The notes under the pieces are model-generated. The model saw nothing but the letters and a program-made list of their open reading frames with translations. It was not told where the DNA came from and did not search any database. A stretch of 64,000 bases of DNA from Siphonobacter sp. SORGH_AS_0500 (GTDB taxonomy: Bacteria; Bacteroidota; Bacteroidia; Cytophagales; Spirosomataceae), in assembly GCF_002838835.1 (NCBI RefSeq), contig NZ_NHPP01000002.1, forward strand, positions 327,726 to 391,725. Reading direction: 5' to 3'. Shown one piece after another: positions 55,287-63,518 of this stretch. Position 1 is the stretch's first letter; each line of letters opens with the position of its first letter. A program made the position numbers and the translations under genes.

Positions 55287-56049
55287 GTTACGAATCCTAT
55301 TAACGGCGGTACTTTTTTATACCCGGATTCCATGCCCCGCCTGGGTGGGGCATGGACCCGAACAAATGCGGCAGTCTCGTAAATATTTTCCAATGATTGG
55401 GGGAATCGTTGGAGCTATTATGCTCGCCGTTTATTTCAGTAGTACGCTTATCTTTCCCAAAAACATCAGCCTTCTCTTAAGCATGGGTGCGGGGGTACTA
55501 ACGACCGGAGCTTTCCATGAAGATGGCTTTGCTGACGTGTGCGATGGCTTTGGCGGCGGCTGGAGTAAAGAGCAGATTCTCCAAATCATGAAAGACAGCC
55601 GGGTGGGGACATTCGGTGTCGTGGGTATTGGGCTGTTATTGAGTCTCAAATACCTGATCCTGGTAGAAATTGCTACTCTTTCCGAGCCTCTCATCTGGAG
55701 TACCATCTTTTGTGGGCAAATTAGTAGCCGATTAATAGCCTCTATAGCCGCTGAAACGCACGAATACGTTCGTGATGAAGCCAGTAGTAAATCAGGGGCC
55801 GCAACATCGAGTCGTATAGGCTGGAAGGGCTTGTTCCCAGGCGTTTTATTTACGGGCCTAACCTTCTTTTTACTGCCTAGTTATTGGCTTGCTCTGGCTG
55901 TTTTAGGGGCTTATGGCTCGAAAGTAATGCTGAGCTGGTTTTTTAAGAAATGGATTGGCGGTTACACGGGCGATTGCCTCGGGGCGATTCAGCAGGTTAG
56001 CGAAGTAGTTTTTTATCTGGGTATCTACGCCATATGGATTTGTTTGTAA
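55276..56049 (+). CDS. cobS: Adenosylcobinamide-GDP ribazoletransferase
   Basis: Integral membrane enzyme that joins adenosylcobinamide-GDP to alpha-ribazole(-phosphate). It has 257 residues and several hydrophobic segments (for example MIGGIVGAIMLAVYFSS; TFFLLPSYWLALAVLGAYG). The signature EDGFADVCDGFGGGWSKEQIL (about 83-103, in parts) and IMKDSRVGTFGVVGIG are clear. It overlaps cobT by 11 bp upstream and cobC by 16 bp downstream, implying translational coupling. Confidence 0.93.
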   Translation: MIHELRILLTAVLFYTRIPCPAWVGHGPEQMRQSRKYFPMIGGIVGAIMLAVYFSSTLIFPKNISLLLSMGAGVLTTGAFHEDGFADVCDGFGGGWSKEQILQIMKDSRVGTFGVVGIGLLLSLKYLILVEIATLSEPLIWSTIFCGQISSRLIASIAAETHEYVRDEASSKSGAATSSRIGWKGLFPGVLFTGLTFFLLPSYWLALAVLGAYGSKVMLSWFFKKWIGGYTGDCLGAIQQVSEVVFYLGIYAIWICL

Positions 56050-56600
56050 TGCGGCACACTTCCGTGCATAATACCAAAGGAATGTGTTACGGTCAACGGG
56101 AGGTGGATTTATCGGAAAATTATTATCAGGAAATTCAGCAGATTACCAGGCAGTTCACAAAGCCATTTGATGTCGTTTATACTAGTCCGTTAAAGCGTTG
56201 TGTAACACTTGCCGAGCAAATCCCCAGTCCTTTAGTACTTGAAGAGAAGCGATTAATGGAAATCAATTTCGGCGATTGGGAAGGGCAGTTATGGAATGAT
56301 TTGCAGGGAAAGGAAGTAACCGACTGGATGAATGATTTTGTTCGGGTTCAACCGCCCGGAGGAGAAAGCCTGGAAATGGTCTGTAACCGGGTTCAGGCCT
56401 TTCTGGAAGAATTACGCCAACAATCTTACGAACGCGTAGCAATCGTTACGCATGCGGGGGTATTACGCTGCATCTGGGCCAATCTGATTGGCGTTCCACT
56501 GCCTAATATTTTTAAAATTAAGGTTGATTACGGTCAGGTTGACCAGTTTACCCTACACCCGAATCCTGCTCTTGACCAATGGGTAGGACGAATTTTATAG
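56034..56600 (+). CDS. cobC: Histidine phosphatase, alpha-ribazole phosphatase (CobC-like)
   Basis: Phosphoglycerate-mutase-type phosphatase of 188 residues. The catalytic RHT replaces the usual RHG at residues 7-9, followed by TSPLKRCVTLAEQI (about 50-63), the EINFGDWEG segment and THAGVLRCIWANL (about 140-152) with the second His. Placement after cobS and under the riboswitch supports alpha-ribazole-5'-phosphate as substrate. The sequence alone cannot exclude another phosphate ester. Confidence 0.88.
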   Translation: MDLFVMRHTSVHNTKGMCYGQREVDLSENYYQEIQQITRQFTKPFDVVYTSPLKRCVTLAEQIPSPLVLEEKRLMEINFGDWEGQLWNDLQGKEVTDWMNDFVRVQPPGGESLEMVCNRVQAFLEELRQQSYERVAIVTHAGVLRCIWANLIGVPLPNIFKIKVDYGQVDQFTLHPNPALDQWVGRIL

Positions 56601-56666
56601 CATTTATGTAGTAGATAATTGTGTTTATTAGTGTTATTGCAGACATAATTATTACCTACTACAACT

Positions 56667-57770
56667 ATGAATAAACGTCTGTATCTTATTTTATTCGTTG
56701 GGATTTCACTCGGAGCCTGCCGAAATGCTACTCAAAAAACAGAATCAACTGCTACCGATTCATTAACCGTTTCGGACTGGGCCTTACTGCCCTTCGAAAA
56801 AGTAGATAGTCTCAATCCGGTGCTGGTTCCAACGCCCAATGAAACGTTCTTTGATCCCATCTGGAAGAAAGAAGTGAAGTGGGAAGAAAAAGACGTGTTT
56901 AATCCGGCGGCAGTCGTGCGGGACGGAAAAGTGCATTTGATCTATCGGGCTGAGGATAAACTGGGGAAATATGCCGGGGTTTCACGACTGGGATTAGCCA
57001 TTAGTGAAGATGGGTTACACTTTAAAAAAGAAAAACACCCTATTTTTTATCCCAGCAATGACGCTCAGAAAAAATACGAATGGGAAGGCGGTACGGAAGA
57101 CCCTCGCATTGTTGAAAGCCCGCAGGGTGGTTATATAATGACCTACACGGCTTACGATGGTAAAACAGCCCGGATGATGCTGGCTACGTCCAAAGATTTG
57201 CGAAACTGGACTAAACACGGCCCGGTTCTGGGTGAAGGAAAGCATCTGAACACATGGTCAAAATCGGGAGCCATTGTCGCCCGGCAAAAAGGAGATCAGG
57301 TGATTGCCGAAAAAATAAATGGAAAGTTCTGGATGTACTTTGGCGACACCAACCTGTTTCTGGCTCAATCCGATGATCTGATTCACTGGGAACCTCTAAC
57401 CGAAGCGGATGGAACGTTGAAGCCCATTGTACGGCCCCGTCCTGATAAGTTTGATGGTCAGTTAGTAGAACCCGGTCCTTATGGGTTAATAACTGACAAG
57501 GGCATTCTCCTGATCTACAACGCCGCCCGACCCATGCCTGAAAAGAAAAATGCATTGGTATATAAGGCAGGTCAGATCTTAATGAACGGACAGGATCCGA
57601 CGCAGATTCTGGCCCGAACGGACGAACCCTTTTTCGTTCCTGATAAACCTTACGAGTTAACTGGGCAGGTAAATAACGTCGTGTTTCTGGAAGGATTGGT
57701 ATACTTCAAAAAGAAGTGGTTTTTATACTATGGGACGGCTGACTCGAAAATTGCGGTAGCCGTTCATTAA
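56667..57770 (+). CDS. GH130-like mannoside phosphorylase/hydrolase lipoprotein
   Basis: 367 residues. Lipobox GAC near residue 17. A five-bladed propeller of the GH43/GH130 clan: FNPAAVVRDGKVHLIYRAED (about 75-94), EGGTEDPRIVES (about 140-151) with the acidic active-site pair, WSKSGAIVA near 196, and VVFLEGLVYFKKKWFLYYGTADSKIAVAV at the C-terminus (in parts). GH130 enzymes phosphorolyse or hydrolyse beta-mannosides. Being a lipoprotein, it acts outside the cytoplasm, where a hydrolase is more likely than a phosphorylase. An imperfect inverted repeat (TGTAGTAG at 56608, CTACTACA at 56655) lies in its upstream gap. Confidence 0.82.
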   Translation: MNKRLYLILFVGISLGACRNATQKTESTATDSLTVSDWALLPFEKVDSLNPVLVPTPNETFFDPIWKKEVKWEEKDVFNPAAVVRDGKVHLIYRAEDKLGKYAGVSRLGLAISEDGLHFKKEKHPIFYPSNDAQKKYEWEGGTEDPRIVESPQGGYIMTYTAYDGKTARMMLATSKDLRNWTKHGPVLGEGKHLNTWSKSGAIVARQKGDQVIAEKINGKFWMYFGDTNLFLAQSDDLIHWEPLTEADGTLKPIVRPRPDKFDGQLVEPGPYGLITDKGILLIYNAARPMPEKKNALVYKAGQILMNGQDPTQILARTDEPFFVPDKPYELTGQVNNVVFLEGLVYFKKKWFLYYGTADSKIAVAVH

Positions 57771-57773
57771 CCC

Positions 57774-58073
57774 TTACACAACGGCATACGCCTGTAAGCC
57801 CCCTTCCAGGTTATGGATATTCGTAAAACCCTGTTTGGCTAATACTCGAGCGGCGATGGCACTTTGTAGCCCCGTTCCGCAAACCACTACGATTTCTTCA
57901 TTCTTCCAGGAATCGGGAATATCATGCACGCGTAAGAGTAACTCATCCAGCGGAATGTGTAGACCGCCGATGGAAAAATTCTCCCGTTCGTAAGGCGTGC
58001 GAATGTCCAGAATCTGAAGGGGATCGCCTGCCTGAAGCCGGCTTTTCAAGGTAGAGGCATTGATAGGTTCCAT
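57774..58073 (-). CDS. Rhodanese-like domain protein 1
   Basis: 99-residue single-domain sulfurtransferase-like protein. The active-site loop is VVCGTGLQSAIAARVL (about 64-79), with Cys in a CGTGLQS rather than CRSGxRS loop; LDIRTPYERENFSIGGLHIP precedes it (about 20-39). It lies downstream of a second rhodanese gene after a terminator hairpin, and converges on the GH130 gene with a 3-bp gap. Confidence 0.88.
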   Translation of the reverse strand: MEPINASTLKSRLQAGDPLQILDIRTPYERENFSIGGLHIPLDELLLRVHDIPDSWKNEEIVVVCGTGLQSAIAARVLAKQGFTNIHNLEGGLQAYAVV

Positions 58074-58085
58074 CCTTATGTGCGT

Positions 58086-58123
58086 AAAGAAAAATACCTC
58101 TCTAGAGTGGTCTAAAGAGGTAT
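58086..58123 (-). terminator. Terminator between the two rhodanese genes
   Basis: AGAGGTAT (58116-58123 read on minus as ATACCTCT) pairs with 58094-58101. On the minus strand a T-rich TTTTCTTT tract follows, down to 58086. It ends the upstream rhodanese transcript, though partial readthrough into the next gene is possible because no other promoter is obvious in the 67-bp gap. Confidence 0.7.
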
Positions 58124-58140
58124 CAAATTATTAATCATAA

Positions 58141-58443
58141 TTATTTAGATTCCAGCTCATTATAAGCTAAGATTCCACCTAGAACGTTACGAACGTTCGT
58201 GAAACCCTGGCTTTCGAGAAACTGCTGAGCCCGTCCTGAACGTGCCCCTGAACGACAATGAATAATGATTTCTTCGTTTTTTAAAGGCTCTAGCTCGTCC
58301 AGATGATCGGGTAGATCGCCTAAAGTAATTAGTCTGCCGCCTAAGTTTTGCTCTTCGTATTCATCGGGATTACGAACGTCGATCAGGTTGATTTTTTCTC
58401 CTTTGTCGAGACGCTCCTTGAGCTCCTGCACTGAAATATCCAT
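58141..58443 (-). CDS. Rhodanese-like domain protein 2
   Basis: 100 residues from the ATG at 58443 (MDISVQELKERL); an upstream in-frame start near 58536 would add an unlikely extension. The active-site loop is the classic HCRSGARSGRA (about 62-72), with NLIDVRNPDEYEEQNLGG before it. It is a paralogue of the next gene. Single-domain rhodaneses move sulfane sulfur; the acceptor is unknown. Confidence 0.88.
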   Translation of the reverse strand: MDISVQELKERLDKGEKINLIDVRNPDEYEEQNLGGRLITLGDLPDHLDELEPLKNEEIIIHCRSGARSGRAQQFLESQGFTNVRNVLGGILAYNELESK

Positions 58444-58730
58444 GTGTTCGTCAGTTAATTGTTGAATGAGAAAAGGGGTTTTAAGCCTGTTCAGATTCAA
58501 AACAGCTGTGAGAGGTATAAAGTGCAAAGCAAGCAAAATGTTTCAAAAACCAGAAATAAGATAAGGAAAGGTTTAGAACTTATTTTGGCTTATGTGAGAG
58601 CGATGAATGAAAGTAAGTTGGGTAATGCTTTGGGACAAGTAAAGGTAATGAACGCTCCGGTTTTCGTTCTCTAAAGCGATTACCCTTAGGATGGACTGCC
58701 AGCGAAAAAACGGCTTTGGATGAAAGACGA
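58444..58730. other. Gap between rhodanese 2 and the type IX cargo gene
   Basis: 287 bp with no convincing gene. It contains a bulged inverted repeat (GGGTAATGCTTT at 58620-58631 with AAAGCGATTACCC at 58673-58685) and a partial CTGCCAGCGAAAAAACGGC repeat near 58696. The inverted repeat may end the type IX cargo transcript. Confidence 0.5.
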
Positions 58731-60569
58731 TTAATTCTCTATCACGAGTTTCTTCACAAATGATTGCCGACCATTGGATAAACGGATCAGGTAGAGTCCT
58801 CTTCGTAAACCGGAAAGATCCGCCGTTGAATCCGTAGCGTTAGAGTTGGCGTACAATCGACGTCCAGAAACGTCAAAAACTTCGATGGACCGAAATGCAC
58901 TTAAATTCCAGCGAATGGGTCCAGCCGAAGGGTTAGGATGAATCATGAGCTGGTCTTCCGAAATGTCTTCCACCCCCGTTATCAGTTCACTGGATTGCCC
59001 TCCCATTACCGGTCGAAGCAGTAGGGTTCCTGCCAGCGTGGTATTACCAACCCATTCATTGCCCAAGTTGTAATAAATCTGATTGGCAAACTGAGGGGTA
59101 TTTTTGTCCAGTCCAATGGCTACTACATCATCCGATAGCTGTTGATAAGCCAGCCAGAACGTGTCCTTTACGGCAGGAGGGTATTGAAATTTCATTTCCA
59201 CAAACCCCCGTGGGTCAGAGGGATACCGAATAGCAAAAGACTGTCGAGTCATCGTTTGACCGGGTTTATTGCCTTGGTTTTGAAGGACATAAACGGCTAT
59301 CGACTGATTGGTAATATCGGTTTTGTAGCGAATGGGCTGAAAGCGAATGCCCGAAACTACGTCTTCTTTGCGAAGAATAAACCGCACCGCCACGTAACCG
59401 TATTTCTGATTAATACCAGCGGCATATTCGGCAGTGCCGTCGTCGTAGGCAAAGTAATTGGAAAGTTCGGTGGTGGAAGATAACGTATCGTTTCTCCGTA
59501 AATCGACTCCGGGAATGCTGGGATTCTGGTCGTCAGTGGTAAGAATGTCAAACGTAGTACGAATAACGGCCCGGGTTCCGCCAAAAGCAGGTAAGGGGGT
59601 GGGACGGACGAATTTTTCCTGCGAACGTAATTGGGGAATATTTTCGGAAATGGTCTGCGTGAAATTCTGAATCTGCTGATTCGTGGTCATTTCCTGAGCC
59701 CGAAAACGTAAGGTCGTAAAGTTATTGTTATTAAAAAGATTCGTGATGTCTGTTGAAATGGTGTCTGCCGTTTCGGCTGCCGGATTGATGAGGTAATGAG
59801 CCAGCGGCATCGTCCGGTAATGTTTCAGATACGAGCTAATGGAGCGGCGAATGGAGACGTCTTTAATGTAACGGTCATTACTATTTCTACCCCGATTCAG
59901 GTAAACGTAATCTACGTGCCAGGCATCAAATGGCCCGGATTTCCGACCAAAGGCTTCGATTCTGAACTGAAACCCAGCGTGCAGATAAAGAGCGGCTTTC
60001 ACCGGAATCATGGCTATGGCAAACTCGTTCATGACCTGTCCGCCCTTCGTAACCCAGACCGTTTGCCATAAGTTACCGTTGGTTAGGAATTGCACCCGCA
60101 GGGAATCATCCGAGTCTGGCTGATCGCCAAGCCCTTTACTCAACCAATGAAAACTCAGGTAAAGCGAGTCTCTGATGGAGTACGAGGAAAGGTCGATGGG
60201 CAGGGAGGTAAGTGAATCACTCAATCCTTGAGCGTACTGGTTACTAAAATCGTAAGGAGTACCGTCGCGTCTCAGGCCGTCGAAGGTCACCATGTTTAAA
60301 GAAGGATGGGTTGTAGCCATGGTATTATTCACCACCGTACCACCACCCGATGCCCATAAAGCCGGGTCTGGAATGCCCGTTCGGGTAATCGAAAAATCAT
60401 CAAAAAAAGGTAAGCTTACGGCCTGTGTGCGAGCTCCCCGTAGGCTGCCATTTTCCTGAGCCTGCGTGAGGGGGAAAACCTGAAAAGGAGCCTGGGCAAG
60501 GCTCCTGATCCCGGATAAAAGAGGTATGATAAGCAGCAGGACACGGCCTATTTTTAAAAATAAATTCAT
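58731..60569 (-). CDS. Secreted protein with type IX secretion C-terminal sorting domain
   Basis: 612 residues from the ATG at 60569 (MNLFLKIGRVLLL). Signal peptide ends near LAQA (residue 27). The middle (about 35-520) is mainly beta-sandwich without a recognised enzyme motif; FFDDFSI and WHVDYVYLNRG suggest a structural or binding role. The last 80 residues form a type-A sorting domain: HPNPSAGPI, then IEVFDVSGRRLY, LSGLRRGLYLIRLS and KLVIEN. The cargo would be exported by the type IX system and anchored or released. The PASTA gene lies 38 bp upstream. Confidence 0.85.
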   Translation of the reverse strand: MNLFLKIGRVLLLIIPLLSGIRSLAQAPFQVFPLTQAQENGSLRGARTQAVSLPFFDDFSITRTGIPDPALWASGGGTVVNNTMATTHPSLNMVTFDGLRRDGTPYDFSNQYAQGLSDSLTSLPIDLSSYSIRDSLYLSFHWLSKGLGDQPDSDDSLRVQFLTNGNLWQTVWVTKGGQVMNEFAIAMIPVKAALYLHAGFQFRIEAFGRKSGPFDAWHVDYVYLNRGRNSNDRYIKDVSIRRSISSYLKHYRTMPLAHYLINPAAETADTISTDITNLFNNNNFTTLRFRAQEMTTNQQIQNFTQTISENIPQLRSQEKFVRPTPLPAFGGTRAVIRTTFDILTTDDQNPSIPGVDLRRNDTLSSTTELSNYFAYDDGTAEYAAGINQKYGYVAVRFILRKEDVVSGIRFQPIRYKTDITNQSIAVYVLQNQGNKPGQTMTRQSFAIRYPSDPRGFVEMKFQYPPAVKDTFWLAYQQLSDDVVAIGLDKNTPQFANQIYYNLGNEWVGNTTLAGTLLLRPVMGGQSSELITGVEDISEDQLMIHPNPSAGPIRWNLSAFRSIEVFDVSGRRLYANSNATDSTADLSGLRRGLYLIRLSNGRQSFVKKLVIEN

Positions 60570-60607
60570 AGCTGAAACGTACTGCCGGGTTGAGGGCAAA
60601 AGATAAC

Positions 60608-61423
60608 TTAAGGATTTTCAGGGGTGGTTGCTCCTTCACCAGTGTCCATGTCAGGTTTGCCCGCAATCCAGAGGTCAATGATTTCGCCCACGTGAATTTT
60701 GCCACCAATACCGGGGGCGGGGCGTTGCTCAACTACGGTTCCGCGAACGGCTCCGGGAACGTCTTTATACAGGACAGTTCCCACCCGTAAATCAGAGCCT
60801 TTAATGATTAACTCCGCTTCATCGAGGGAAACACCGATGAGATTAGGCACGTCAAGTTCGGTATTGCCAATGCCATTACCCACTACAAGTTCAATTTTAG
60901 AGCCTTTAGGAATAAGGGTGCCGGGTTCAATTTTCTGCCCATTATATCGCTGTTCCAGTACGGCGTTTTCGGCAATATCAGGGATGTAACGAATATTACC
61001 TTCCTGTAAGCCTTCACTTCTCAGAAGAGACAAGGCACTTCGCAGACTCGTGTTGGTTGAAACCAGATCCGGCATCCGAATCATGGGAGCCGTGGCCATC
61101 GTCACCGTGAGGTAAATGTTACGGCCTTCTTTAACCAGTGAGTTAGGAAAAGGATACTGCGAGAGAACCGTAAAAGGTGGAACTCCGGGAACGAAAGTGC
61201 AATCGGAGACGATATACTCCAGCTTCCGCTCGCTGAGCGTGTTTTTTACATCTTCCAGATTTGACTTCCTCAAATCGGGTACGGTAATACTCTGTCCGTG
61301 ATTGGTGGACCAAGGCAGATACAGAAAAAAGAATCCAAGAAATAAAGTCAGGACAATACCAATCACCAGTAAGATGTGTATAATCAGGTCTTTTCGGGAT
61401 CGGGTATTAATGTAAATGGCCAT
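60608..61423 (-). CDS. PASTA-domain membrane protein
   Basis: 271 residues. One N-terminal membrane helix (IHILLVIGIVLTLFLGFFFLYL, about 15-36, in parts) is followed by three periplasmic PASTA repeats at about 45-110, 115-183 and 188-255 (VPDLRKSNLEDVKNTL; MPDLVSTNTSLRSALSLL; VPNLIGVSLDEAELII). There is no kinase or transpeptidase domain, unlike Gram-positive PASTA proteins. A peptidoglycan-sensing or scaffold role is a family-based guess. It is followed closely by the type IX cargo gene. Confidence 0.9.
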   Translation of the reverse strand: MAIYINTRSRKDLIIHILLVIGIVLTLFLGFFFLYLPWSTNHGQSITVPDLRKSNLEDVKNTLSERKLEYIVSDCTFVPGVPPFTVLSQYPFPNSLVKEGRNIYLTVTMATAPMIRMPDLVSTNTSLRSALSLLRSEGLQEGNIRYIPDIAENAVLEQRYNGQKIEPGTLIPKGSKIELVVGNGIGNTELDVPNLIGVSLDEAELIIKGSDLRVGTVLYKDVPGAVRGTVVEQRPAPGIGGKIHVGEIIDLWIAGKPDMDTGEGATTPENP

Positions 61424-61709
61424 AGAAAATATAAAGCGTGTTGAAGCATCACTCGGACAGCCGAACGGACTAGTAACGAAAAAAGGAGCTTCTATTGGGA
61501 TACAAGTTTACGGAAAATCGCAGGATTTTTTGATTAATCTCATTTACTGTCGGACTTCCTGTTATGAAAATCAGATTTTAACCCAAAAGGTTTAGGTAGT
61601 TTAGATGGATGAAATTAGTTTCAGGTTTGAAATTTGGGTAAGGTTTGAGGGAATATCTATTACTTTTCAAGCCATCAAACCTGAAACGATCAAACTTTAG
61701 AATGGTAAA
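61424..61709. other. Divergent gap between PASTA and Nudix genes
   Basis: 286 bp without a gene. It contains the repeat arms at 61618-61630 and 61675-61687. I find no TAnnTTTG element. Confidence 0.5.
61618..61687. repeat. Inverted repeat upstream of the Nudix gene
   Basis: GTTTCAGGTTTGA (61618-61630) pairs perfectly with 61675-61687. The loop repeats the word again (AAGGTTTGAGGGA). It is another member of the low-complexity inverted-repeat family, ending 22 bp before the Nudix start. Confidence 0.65.
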
Positions 61710-62150
61710 ATGAAAGTACGTCCTGCGATTGTTATTGTAGAAAATGAACACGTGTTATTAACCCGCTATCGTTACGGAGCGGAAGATGTATTTCAGTTGC
61801 CCGGCGGAAATCCAGATCCCGGCGAGACGATGCCTGAAACGCTCATTCGGGAACTGAGCGAGGAATTAGGCATTGAGATTGAAGTGCAGGGGCTATTAGT
61901 GATGGGAGAAGTATTAGTACCCCAGTTGAAACAGGGCGTTCTGCATTGCGTTTTCGCCGGAACACTCGTAGGTGGAATCCCGATCATTAATCCTGCTGAA
62001 ACCACAGCTCAGGAAGTGGTCTGGAAGCCTTTGAGGGAAATCGCCGCGTTAAATCTATATCCCAACGTAGGAACCGAACTGCTGGAACTGGTCAGTGGCC
62101 TCAGAACCTCGCCTTATCTGGGCAAAATCAATCAGCAATGGTTTGGGTAG
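61710..62150 (+). CDS. Nudix hydrolase
   Basis: 146 residues. The Nudix box GGNPDPGETMPETLIRELSEELGIE (about 32-56, written here as GGNPDPGE then REL-EELGIE) is complete, with both catalytic Glu pairs. VRPAIVIVENEHVLL is the first strand. It removes a nucleoside diphosphate from an unknown substrate. It is probably monocistronic. Confidence 0.9.
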   Translation: MKVRPAIVIVENEHVLLTRYRYGAEDVFQLPGGNPDPGETMPETLIRELSEELGIEIEVQGLLVMGEVLVPQLKQGVLHCVFAGTLVGGIPIINPAETTAQEVVWKPLREIAALNLYPNVGTELLELVSGLRTSPYLGKINQQWFG

Positions 62151-62164
62151 GTTTGAGCAAAAAG

Positions 62165-62256
62165 AATCGTTTTAAAGGGCTTTTGGCACGTTAATTTTGA
62201 GAAAACCCTGTGTTAGGCAATGCCTTCTAACTATTGTGTCACCCTTTAAAACGATT
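62165..62256. repeat. Perfect 15-bp inverted repeat around the promoter of a small gene
   Basis: AATCGTTTTAAAGGG (62165-62179) and its complement at 62242-62256 enclose 62 nt that include the TAATTTTG element. The right arm ends four bases before the ATG at 62260, so folding of a transcript carrying both arms would hide the start. Confidence 0.65.
62192..62199 (+). promoter_or_regulatory. TAnnTTTG -7 element for the small membrane protein
   Basis: TAATTTTG matches the consensus. The start of transcription would be about 62206, giving a 54-nt leader. No good -33 TTG at the right spacing. Confidence 0.4.
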
Positions 62257-62259
62257 TTT

Positions 62260-62406
62260 ATGAAAATCTTACCCGTAACCGCAGGGGTTGTAGTAGCCCT
62301 TTCCGGAGCCCTGATTTATACCTGGAACAAGTACCTGAGACAGCGTCCCAGCCAACGTCTGCAACCCATATCAAGAGAAACGGCATTAAGTACCGAAAGA
62401 CCATAG
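62260..62406 (+). CDS. Small single-pass membrane protein (48 residues)
   Basis: Family not recognised. Starting at the ATG 62260: MKILPVTAGVVVALSGALIY is an N-terminal hydrophobic helix, followed by a basic cytoplasmic-type tail (TWNKYLRQRPSQRLQ). A longer in-frame start at 62197 would sit on the promoter. A candidate promoter, a perfect inverted repeat and a terminator surround it, which supports a genuine independent small gene. Confidence 0.55.
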   Translation: MKILPVTAGVVVALSGALIYTWNKYLRQRPSQRLQPISRETALSTERP

Positions 62407-62434
62407 GAAAACTCAGGTGAATGCCTGAGTTTTC
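62407..62434 (+). terminator. Terminator immediately after the small membrane protein gene
   Basis: GAAAACTCAGG (62407-62417) pairs perfectly with CCTGAGTTTTC (62424-62434) around a 6-nt loop, beginning at the first base after the stop. The T-rich right arm can end transcription. Confidence 0.75.
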
Positions 62435-62576
62435 AAATAATGTAAGCCAATTAAAAACTACCTCAAATTAAGTTCTGATGGGGTTTTCTGATATTAAACC
62501 TGGCGAATCGCTTATCACTATGTGATGCCAGAGACTTGCCACAGACATACAAAATTATTGACTGGCGAGTGGAACT

Positions 62577-62621
62577 TTTTCCAAATCAATCCGTCTTAAC
62601 AAGACCGATTGATTTGGAAAA
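62577..62621. repeat. Long hairpin in gene-free DNA
   Basis: TTTTCCAAATCAATC (62577-62591) pairs perfectly with 62607-62621. After one C:C mismatch, GTCTT pairs with AAGAC around an AAC loop, giving about 20 pairs. No T-run follows on either strand. Confidence 0.65.
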
Positions 62622-62737
62622 GAGCTTTAGCCTGACTATGCCTGGAAATCCAGATCCAGCCAGTTCCATTCGTTCAGCTGAAATTTGTTTCGAAACCCTT
62701 ATAATTCGATCGAGACGATGAATTGGCTTGAATCCCT

Positions 62738-62785
62738 GTCTTTCAGTTTTTGAGCTTACCAGTCTTTCAGTTTTTGAGCTTACCA
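62738..62785 (+). repeat. 24-bp tandem duplication
   Basis: Two identical adjacent units beginning GTCTTTCAGTTTTTGAGC and ending TTACCA, at 62738-62761 and 62762-62785. The exact identity suggests a recent duplication. Neither unit lies in a protein frame. Confidence 0.8.
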
Positions 62786-63036
62786 GGAGATTTACTCCAC
62801 TCAGAGCCAGTTAGGAGTTTGCGTCTGGTACCGAGATTAGATCGGCTCGCAGATATGTCGTTACGGATAACCTACTTATGATGTGCTACGGGGCTCAAAT
62901 TCCAACAAATTGCTATACATCTGATTCTACTATTCAGATCAATTCTGGCAATCTAGTTCCATACGATCTAGAAAAACCTCATAACTTAAGTGCTTTCGAT
63001 GAATGACTCCTCAAACCTAAGCCATGATTAAGTTAG

Positions 63037-63273
63037 AACCAACGTAAAAATCGTTACAAGGTCTTATGGCTTGCCAATAAACAGCAGTACATTACGACTT
63101 TGAAACTTAGAATTGCACTGGAGCTGTTCGTGGAGGCTTCTGGAGAAGTGGGTCAGTTTGCCGTGCCTTATTCTTAGAAACGCAATATTAATGTTTCTCA
63201 TAATACAGATAGAAGCTGGCCCATAATCATTTTAAGGACTACCAACACGATTGTTTTTTTGCCTTTACTATGA
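63037..63273 (+). pseudogene. Possible gene remnant
   Basis: A frame of 78 codons interrupted only by a TAG at 63175. Before it the text is protein-like (KLRIALELFVEASGEVGQF); after it KRNINVSHNTDRSWPII continues. A TAG from CAG would be one substitution. An overlapping ATG frame at 63270 adds 21 codons (MISERTLILGEHFMVSG). No family recognised; the call is tentative. Confidence 0.25.
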
Positions 63274-63518
63274 TTTCTGAACGCACTTTGATTCTGGGAG
63301 AGCATTTTATGGTCAGTGGATCAGATATAAATAATTTCTGAAGAAACGTTCGATATATTTCTATTCGGGTGAGAAAATCGCTTATACATAGAACTTGAAG
63401 GGGTGAGATTAAGTTTCAGGTCCCCAAATTAAGATTCAGGAAATAAACGGCGAGGAAAAATATGCCTGGCAATATCCCGACGATCCCAACTCCCTAACGG
63501 TGATTGCAGGAGTGAATT

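Larger units (their letters stand above)
62435..63518. other. About 1.1 kb without an intact gene
   Basis: Frames on both strands are short and interrupted. The interval holds a long hairpin (62577-62621), a 24-bp tandem duplication (62738-62785) and protein-like fragments near 63037-63290 and 63413-63520. This looks like the remains of one or more genes. I cannot name the ancestor. Confidence 0.5.

Noticed and set aside
58459..58674. 71-codon plus-strand frame between rhodanese 2 and the type IX gene
   Set aside because: It overlaps the likely promoter of the rhodanese gene, contains an inverted repeat and is not protein-like.
62536..62721. 61-codon frame after the small membrane protein
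   Set aside because: It spans a long hairpin and has no plausible start context or recognisable features.
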